Of a DNA stretch of 64,000 nt, positions 57,893 to 64,000 are shown piece after piece. The position numbers and the translations under genes are program-made. The notes under the pieces were generated by a model. The model saw only the letters and a list, made by a program, of their open reading frames with translations. It did no database searches and was not told where the DNA came from. Position 1 is the first letter of the stretch; every line of letters starts with the position of its first letter. This DNA comes from Ahaetulla prasina (lineage: Eukaryota > Chordata > Lepidosauria > Squamata > Colubridae), in the NCBI RefSeq assembly GCF_028640845.1, contig NC_080540.1:261797958-261861957 (forward strand), written 5' to 3'.

Positions 57893-60870
57893 GGCCCCTC
57901 AGTCCCTACCCGTTCCTCGGGCGGCCATGATCCTCAGAGCTTGGATCTTCGGCTGATGTTATGTAATGCCCGGTCCGTGGCTAATAAAGCTCCCCTGATC
58001 TGCGATCTTATTCAGGGGGAGTCTGCAGACCTTATGGGCATTACGGGGTCCTGGTTGGGTCCAGAGGGGGTTCCCTTGTTGAGCTGTGCCTCCAGGTTTC
58101 GAGCATTTCATCAGCCGAGGGCCCAAGGTAGGGGTGGGGGGGTGGCGGTTGTCATTAAGGAAGATCTAGAGCTGAGGGAGGCTACTGTTCCTCAGATTGC
58201 CGGCTGTGAATCCCTCTATGTGCGGTGGGGCCATAGGAATCAGTTGGGCTTGTTGATCACGTACCTGGCTCCTTGCTGCGTGACCACAGCCCTGCCTGAG
58301 CTGTTGGAGGTACTTGCCGCTGTGGCGGTTGAGACCCCCAGACTTATAGTCATGGGGGATTTCAACCTACCATCAGCTGGCTTGTTATCGACTGCAGCTC
58401 GGGAGTTCCAGGCTTCCATGACGGCCTTGGACTTGATTCGAGTAAATGATGGCCCTACGCACATGGGGGGAGGCACGCTGGATCTGATTTATATCTCTGG
58501 ACAGTGGTTAAATGATCTGGAATTAGATGATTTAGTAACAGAACCAATGTCATGGTCCGATCATTTTCTCCTTCGCCTAGACTTCCGAACCGCCACTCAC
58601 CATCGCAGGGAGACGGAACCTATACGTTGGTTCCGTCCCAGGCGCCTGATGGACCCCGAGAGGTTCCTGACGGAGCTTGGGCCATTCCCTGAGGATCTGG
58701 CCCACGGCACGACTGAGGAACTAGTCGTGGCCTGGGAACAGGCCACGGCTGGGGCCTTGGACCGTGTCGCGCCTTTGCGGCCTCTGACCCGCGAGATCTC
58801 GCCCGCCCCTTGGTTCTCCGAGGCTGAGGGAGATGAGACGCCGGAGAAGACGCCTAGAGAGCACCTGGAGGTCCAGTCGTTCCGAAGCTGATCGGACACT
58901 AGTTAGGTCCTATTCTAGGACCTACCTAGTGGCAATGAGGGAGGCGAGGCGCCTACGCCCACCCTCATTGCGCCGGCAGATAACCGCCCGCCGCCCAGCT
59001 GGTGACCCGCCTCCTTCATCAGGAGGTGCGGATGACCTTTGCAGGGACGAGCCGAGGAGTTTAGTGGTTATCTATACGATAAAATCGCTCAGCTCCGGAC
59101 GGTCTGGACCGAAATTGGGATGATCCAAGCGAGGGAGAGGAGGCACGCCTTGTTGAGTCTGTTTGGGATGAGTTTGACCCTGTGGCTCCCGAGGACGTGG
59201 ACAGGTTGTTGGGGAGGCTTCACACCACAACATGTTTACTGGACCCATGTCCTTCCTGGCTGGTACTGGCCACTCAGGAGGTGACACAAGGCTGGCTCCA
59301 GAGGATTATCAACGCTTTGTTGGAAGGGTTTTCCTGCCGCCTTGAAAGAGGCGGTGGTGAGACCCCTCCTCAAGAAGCCCTCCCTGGATCCAGCTATTTT
59401 GGGTAATTATCGCCCAGTCTCCAACCTTCGCTTCGTTGCGAAGGTTGTAGAGAGTGCTGTGGCGCGACAGCTACCCCAATACCTGGATGAAGCCGTCTAT
59501 CAAGACCTGCTCCAGTCCGGCTTCCGACCCGGATACAGCACGGAGACAGCTTTGGTCGCATTGGTGGATGATCTCTGGAGGGCCAGGGACAGGGTTATTC
59601 CTCTGCCCTGGTCCTATTAGACCTCTCAGCGGCTTTTGATACCATCGACCATGGTATCTGCTGCGCCAGTTGGGGGATTGGGAGTGGAGGCACCGTATCG
59701 GTGGTTCTCCTCCTATCTCTCCGACCGGTCGCAGACGGTGTTGACAGGGGGCAGAGGTCGACCGCGAGGTGCCTCACTTGTGGGGTGCCACAGGGTCGAT
59801 TCTCTCGCCTTCTGTTCAACATCTATATGAAGCCGTTGGGTGAGATCATCAGTGGCTTCGGGGTGAGATACCAGCTGTACGCTGATGACACCCAGCTGTA
59901 CTTTTCCACCCCGGGCCACCCCAATGAAGTTGTTGAAGTGCTGTCCCAGTGTTTGGAAGCCGTACGGGTCTGGATGGGGAGAAACAGGCTCAAGCTTAAT
60001 CCTCCAAGACGGAGTGGCTGTGGATGCCGGCATCCCGATTCAGCCAGCTGCAGCCGCAGCTGACTGTTGGAGGTGAGTTACTGGCCCCAAAGGATAGGGT
60101 GCGCAACTTAGGTGTCCTCCTGGATGAACGGCTGTCGTTTGAAGATCATTTGACGGCCGCTCCAGGAGGGCCTTCCACCAGGTTCGCCTGGTTCGCAGTT
60201 GCGCCTTCCTTGATCGGGATGCCTTGTGCACAGTCACTCATGCGCCTGCTACCTCTCGCTGGATTATTGTAATGCTCTCACATGGGGCTCCTTGAGGTGC
60301 ACTCGGAGGCTTCAGTTAGTCCAGAATGCAGCTGCGCTGGTGATAGAGGAGCTACGTAGCTCCCACGTAACACCGCCTCCCGCGCAGACTGCACTGGCTA
60401 CCTGTGGCCTTTCGAGTGCACTTTAAGGTTTTGGTTACGACCTTTAAAGCGCTCCATGGCTTAGGGCCTGGGTACTTACGGGACCGCCTGCTGTTACCGC
60501 ATGCCTCCCACCGACCCGTACGCTCTCACAGAGAGGGACTTCTCAGGGTGCCGTCCGCCAAGCAATGTCGGCTGGCGGCCCCCAGGGGAAGGTCCTTCTC
60601 TGTGGGGGCTCCCACACTCTGGAACGAGCTTCCCCCGGGTTTACGCCAAATACCTGACCTTCGGACCTTCCGTCGCGAACTGAAGACACATCTTTTCATT
60701 CGCGCGGGGCTGGCTTGAATTTTATTGATTTTAAATTTTTTATTAATAATTTTAAATGGGGTTTTAGTTTATTATATATTTTAACTTTTTAGGCCAATTA
60801 TAAAATAAGTTTTTTAAGCTGCATTTTAAATTGTACATTGTATTGCCTGTTTTTTACTTTTGCCTGTACA

Positions 60871-60899
60871 CCGCCCTGAGTCCTTCGGGAGAAGGGCGG
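60871..60899 (+). other. L2 3' terminal hairpin, copy 2
   Basis: CCGCCCT pairs with AGGGCGG. Inside, TCC pairs with GGA around TTCG (a C-TTCG-G loop, unusually stable in RNA). It directly precedes the tail. Confidence 0.8.
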
Positions 60900-60911
60900 T
60901 ATAAAAATCAA

Positions 60912-60943
60912 ATAAATAATAATAATAATAATAATAATAATAA
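60912..60943. repeat. (AAT)n joining L2 and SINE tails
   Basis: About ten AAT units lie between the 3' end of the plus-strand L2 and the 3' end of a minus-strand Sauria SINE. Confidence 0.92.
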
Positions 60944-61154
60944 ACTTATATACCACTACAGAGTACTCTATAGCCCTTTCTAAGTGGTTTACAGAGTAAG
61001 CATATTGCCTCCAATAATCTGGCCCCTCATTTTACTGACCTTGGAAGGATGGAAGGCTGAGTCAATCTTGAGCTGGTCAGGATCAAACTCCTGGCAATGG
61101 GAATGCAGAGTTAGCCTGCCATACTGCATTCTAACCACTGCACCACCATGGCTC
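60944..61154 (-). mobile_element. Sauria SINE
   Basis: Minus orientation. TATATACCAC and AAGTGGTTTACAGAG are at the tail side; the body is CTTGGAAGGATGGAAGGCTG and AGTCAATCTTGAGC. The head with A-box (TTCTAACCACTGCACCACC on plus) ends near GGCTC at 61154. It meets the L2 tail to tail. Confidence 0.9.
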
Positions 61155-62127
61155 ATTACATATTGTTTTGAAGTTTATTTGATAATACAGTGGTGTATTT
61201 ATAAATAATGAATATTTAAAGGGGATTTTTTAATAGAGCTAAGGCTAAAAATAATTGGTACATGGATTATTCCTAAAATCCCCAATATTTTTGTGTATAT
61301 AGGATGTCTTGCCAAGACATATATTCTGTGGTAAAATATTTTATTTTTTGGAAATATTTCATGATCTGTTTTTATTGATTAAGAAATAATAATTAAATAA
61401 ACTTTTAGGACTTCTAAAGTAATTTGAATTTTTCCTAATTAATGGTATGTTGCTTTATTACCTTAACTTAATCCTGTAACTCATTTGTGAGTAAAGAACA
61501 AAAAAAAACAACCCAGACATCTACTACAAATTATCAACTAGAGGAAGCCTAGTTGCTGTAGAAACTTAGTTCCACATAATCAAACTGAAGGATGAACTCC
61601 AGTTTGTGAACTGTCATTGCAGTTCTCAAAATGTCTTCTGCTGATCTGTTAACTATGCCTTGAGAAAGAAATGTAGTAAACATCTATTTACAAATATAGA
61701 TTATCAGATACAGAAATTCCTTGTTCCTTTGAAGAAAAAGGTTTTAAAATGTCTGGGTAGCAACTCAATAGAAATATAGAAAAAATAATTCAAACTAGCA
61801 TTGTCATATTAATGATTCCAAGGGGCTTTAAGAGCAAATGCATGATCAATTCATTGATCCATGTAAGCATGCTCAAATTACTTAAGAATCATCTTCCTTT
61901 GTGATATCAAAAATGGTAATTTTATTGAAGAAATGCACAATAGAAGATGATTGATTGTCTCCTCTTGTCATGGAAATGAATCATTACCAAAAGCATATAT
62001 GAAACGAATACGGTTGGTGATTTGCTCATGTTTGTGCCATGACTGTGGGGTACAACATAGTCTGTTAACATAGTAAATAGTAAGTAAAAAAGCATTTGGT
62101 GACAACAGAATTATTCTATCTCAAGGA
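61155..62127. other. AT-rich sequence, nothing recognised
   Basis: No supported feature. Confidence 0.5.
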
Positions 62128-62196
62128 ATATTATATTAATAATATAGTATTATATTAATAATATAATATTATATTAATAATATTATTATTATATTG
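62128..62196. repeat. TATTAATAATATAA tandem repeat
   Basis: About four degenerate copies of a TATTATATTAATAATA unit, extremely AT-rich and self-complementary. Confidence 0.85.
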
Positions 62197-62269
62197 TATT
62201 TGTCTGTGGTTGTATTTTACTTGGTTGTTCACCGCCCTGAGTCCTTCGGGAGAAGGGCGGTATACAAAT
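62197..62269 (+). mobile_element. L2 3' tail fragment
   Basis: About 70 bp of L2 3' end (GTTCACCGCCCTGAG, then TCCTTCGGGAGAAGGGCGG at 62242-62260) with the complete hairpin at 62232-62260, followed by an ATT-rich tail. Confidence 0.9.
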
Positions 62270-62274
62270 TAAAA

Positions 62275-62320
<46 letters not shown>

Positions 62321-62372
62321 GTTATTGTTATTGTTATTGTTATTGTTATTGTTATTGTTATTATTATTATTA
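62270..62372. repeat. (ATT)n(ATTGTT)n microsatellite
   Basis: About fourteen ATT units, seven TTATTG units and further ATT, continuous with the L2 tail. The poly-Asn frame on the minus strand is an artefact. Confidence 0.95.
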
Positions 62373-63256
62373 AGGAAAAGCAACTTTTGGGAAATTAGAG
62401 ACCTGACCAGTAAGTAACAATTTTAAATCTATACTTTTTTAATATATACCAAGAGACAAGCAACTTCAAGTTGCTATTATTATTTTATTAAGTTAGTAAC
62501 AAAATTACATAGTAATTAAAAAAAAAAGTTTTATGGGAACAAGAACAAGTAGCTGAAATATGAATTTTTTTGGGAAAAAAGTATTCTGGATAGTGTTATA
62601 TCTGATTAGAGTTATGGAAATGTTTCTTAATAATACTAGAAGCAACACATTTTACAATCAAGAAATTACATTCACTTTCTTTTGAAAAAGACATGTATTT
62701 TTGCAAGTAATTGTCCTAGTGAATATTCCCTCTCATTAGTCTAAGTAAAATATTTCTGAATTGATCTAAAAGAGTTAGAAACAATATTAACATAGTTTTT
62801 CTTCCTGAAGATATGCAGTGGCTAACTTTTGAATTGAATGGTAATTTTTCTTAGATTATTCTATTAGTTATGGTCCATGGAAACTAAATATTTGGTGTTT
62901 GTCTGATTACATTAAAATTTGCCATACATTTCCATTAAAGAGTGGAATTTTTCTATCAGGAATCATTTTTGTACCACTTACACTTGGGGAAAAATGGATA
63001 TGAAATATCACATTAGAATTGCCCATGAATCTGGGAAAGGTACTAATATATATCCTTCATTCTTTAAAGAAGAAAACAATTGCATCTGTATTCATATTTG
63101 ATAATAAAGTTCAGGAGCAGCCCATGACAAAATATGTATCCCTTAAAAACTTACATGTACCATTACAGAAATTGTGAAGGATAGAATAAAAACTATAGTT
63201 AAATAAATAGTTTGTCGATAATGCAGCAATTCTATAAATCAGTATGCAATGCATAG
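62373..63256. other. AT-rich sequence, nothing recognised
   Basis: No supported feature. Confidence 0.5.
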
Positions 63257-63391
63257 GAAAGAAGGAAGGAAGGAAGGAAGGAAGGAAGGAAGGAAGGAAG
63301 GAAGGAAGGAAGGAGGGAGGGAGGGAGGGAGGGAGGGAGGGAAGGAAGGAAGGAAGGAAGGAAGGAAGGAAGGAAGGAAGGAAGGAAGGAA
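63257..63391. repeat. (GGAA)n with central (GGAG)n block
   Basis: About 13 GGAA units, about 7 GGAG units (63312-63340), then about 12 GGAA units: a near-symmetrical purine tract of 135 bp. The Lys-Glu-Gly-Arg frame across it is an artefact. Confidence 0.95.
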
Positions 63392-64000
63392 GTTTTTGTT
63401 TTAAGTTGGTCGTAAGCTATATGCCTACATTAGCTCTGTATTCAAAGCTGATAACAATTAAACAGAAACATAAGGTACAAAATATTTCCATAAGCACTTC
63501 AGATTTAGATTAGCTCTATTAAATTTTAATTAAACAGAAAATATTTGTGCTTGTGAAAAACTAATAATATGTAACAGTGCTAATTTTCCTATTCTACTCC
63601 CCATTCTGAAGTGCCTCAACTGTATATGCTCAGCAAGAGAACACTCCATTCTAGATACAGCTATCACCTGGTGTTTGCTAAATCACTGTGAAATTCTTGC
63701 AACAGCTGTTTGTTCCTGGGGAAACATTCACTTTGTATTGCTGCAATAAACTGATCATTGCCAATTAAATGCCCATTAATTGTGTAAGCAAGGATTACTG
63801 CCAGATGTTTACATTAGAAAGAAAAATATCCTTTGCTATTTATTTCCCACTTCTACCCAACCCTTTTCATGTAGATAATTCTGTGAAAGGATTTTCATCT
63901 ATTTAATAGACCACAAATTTGAACAAACAAATTAATAAATGCATGCAATCTCTCTGGATTTTATTTACTGAAGTGATAATGAATATTCATAGTGCAGATA
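63392..64000. other. Unique-looking sequence, candidate conserved stretch at 63590-63840
   Basis: 63590-63840 is transposon-free with mixed composition, including CAATTAAATGCCCATTAATTG (two homeodomain-type cores) and CAGCTATCACCTGGTG (E-box CACCTG). No coding frame. Confidence 0.3.

Larger units (their letters stand above)
57719..60718 (+). pseudogene. L2 ORF2 (endonuclease / reverse transcriptase), broken
   Basis: The 390-residue frame 57719-58891 carries the whole endonuclease in one frame: [18 protein letters not shown] (TET changed to TGS, losing the catalytic glutamate), [17 protein letters not shown] and WSDHFLLRLDF. Then several indels split the linker (58833-59284). The frame at 59342-59620 has [15 protein letters not shown] and [22 protein letters not shown]-type and VPQG blocks are frame-broken around 59636-59830. 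YADDTQLYF is in 59701-60063. KTEWLW, RNLGVLLDERLSF (60024-60272) and a C-terminal frame 60404-60718 ending FIRAGLA complete it. All blocks are present in order, but it cannot make a functional protein. Confidence 0.92.
56597..60914 (+). mobile_element. L2 LINE copy 2, longest copy
   Basis: About 4.3 kb, from an abrupt AT-to-GC boundary near 56600 to the 3' hairpin (60871-60899) and tail. It has about 1.1 kb of GC- and CpG-rich leader that copy 1 lacks, then ORF2 and a 3' untranslated region. The full length and promoter-like start suggest a near-complete element, though ORF2 carries many small indels. Confidence 0.92.

Noticed and set aside
62189..62383. Poly-Asn frame on the minus strand
   Set aside because: It is the translation of the (ATT)n/(ATTGTT)n tract.
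63244..63513. Lys-Glu-Gly-Arg repeat protein
   Set aside because: It is a (GGAA)n/(GGAG)n microsatellite read in one frame, with no conserved flanks.

Overview
This window looks like nuclear DNA from a squamate reptile, most likely a snake. It is AT-rich and I recognise no host protein-coding gene, rRNA or tRNA gene in it. The assignment rests on its transposon mix: CR1 and L2 LINEs, a Bov-B (RTE) LINE, Sauria-type tRNA-derived SINEs, another tRNA-headed SINE with a (TTTACC)n tail, several short hAT-like elements with 8-bp target duplications, a TA-flanked MITE family, one old Tc1/mariner copy, one solo retroviral-type LTR, and abundant microsatellites. It reads as intron or intergenic sequence. 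Almost every long reading frame belongs to a LINE, and all of those are broken.

Layout. 0.7-6.2 kb: CR1 3' pieces, a SINE, a hAT fragment and a decayed LINE reverse transcriptase on the minus strand. 7-10 kb: two short hAT elements and two large microsatellites. 11.5-13.0 kb: a 1444-bp Tc1/mariner relic with long inverted repeats. 18.5-25.6 kb: a nested block. A Bov-B fragment (minus) is interrupted by a 3.27-kb L2 (plus); then come a short L2 tail, a Sauria SINE, and the 5' half of a different LINE with a zinc-finger ORF1. 31.6-33.3 kb: an old MITE and a solo LTR. 36.3-38.7 kb: a CR1 with a SINE inside its polymerase. 41-54 kb: hAT and TA-flanked MITEs, one Sauria SINE and one CR1 tail. 56.6-61.2 kb: the longest L2 copy (about 4.3 kb), with a GC-rich promoter-like 5' region, abutting a Sauria SINE tail to tail. 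The end holds an L2 tail and large (ATT)n and (GGAA)n tracts.

The most interesting material is in the two L2 copies. Both keep a perfect 10-bp inverted repeat whose arms each contain CACGTG, both keep a GTAAGT donor-like motif just upstream, and both show the same -1 frame change before the KTEWLW motif of ORF2. The longer copy also starts with an NRF1-like site followed by YY1-like motifs. The four L2 3' ends share a hairpin with a TTCG loop, and each lies next to a different simple repeat.

Between the transposons, a few stretches (about 35.0-36.1, 44.0-44.5, 47.8-48.1, 49.6-49.9 and 63.6-63.8 kb) are mixed in composition and transposon-free. They could be conserved regulatory DNA, but only cross-species alignment can decide that.
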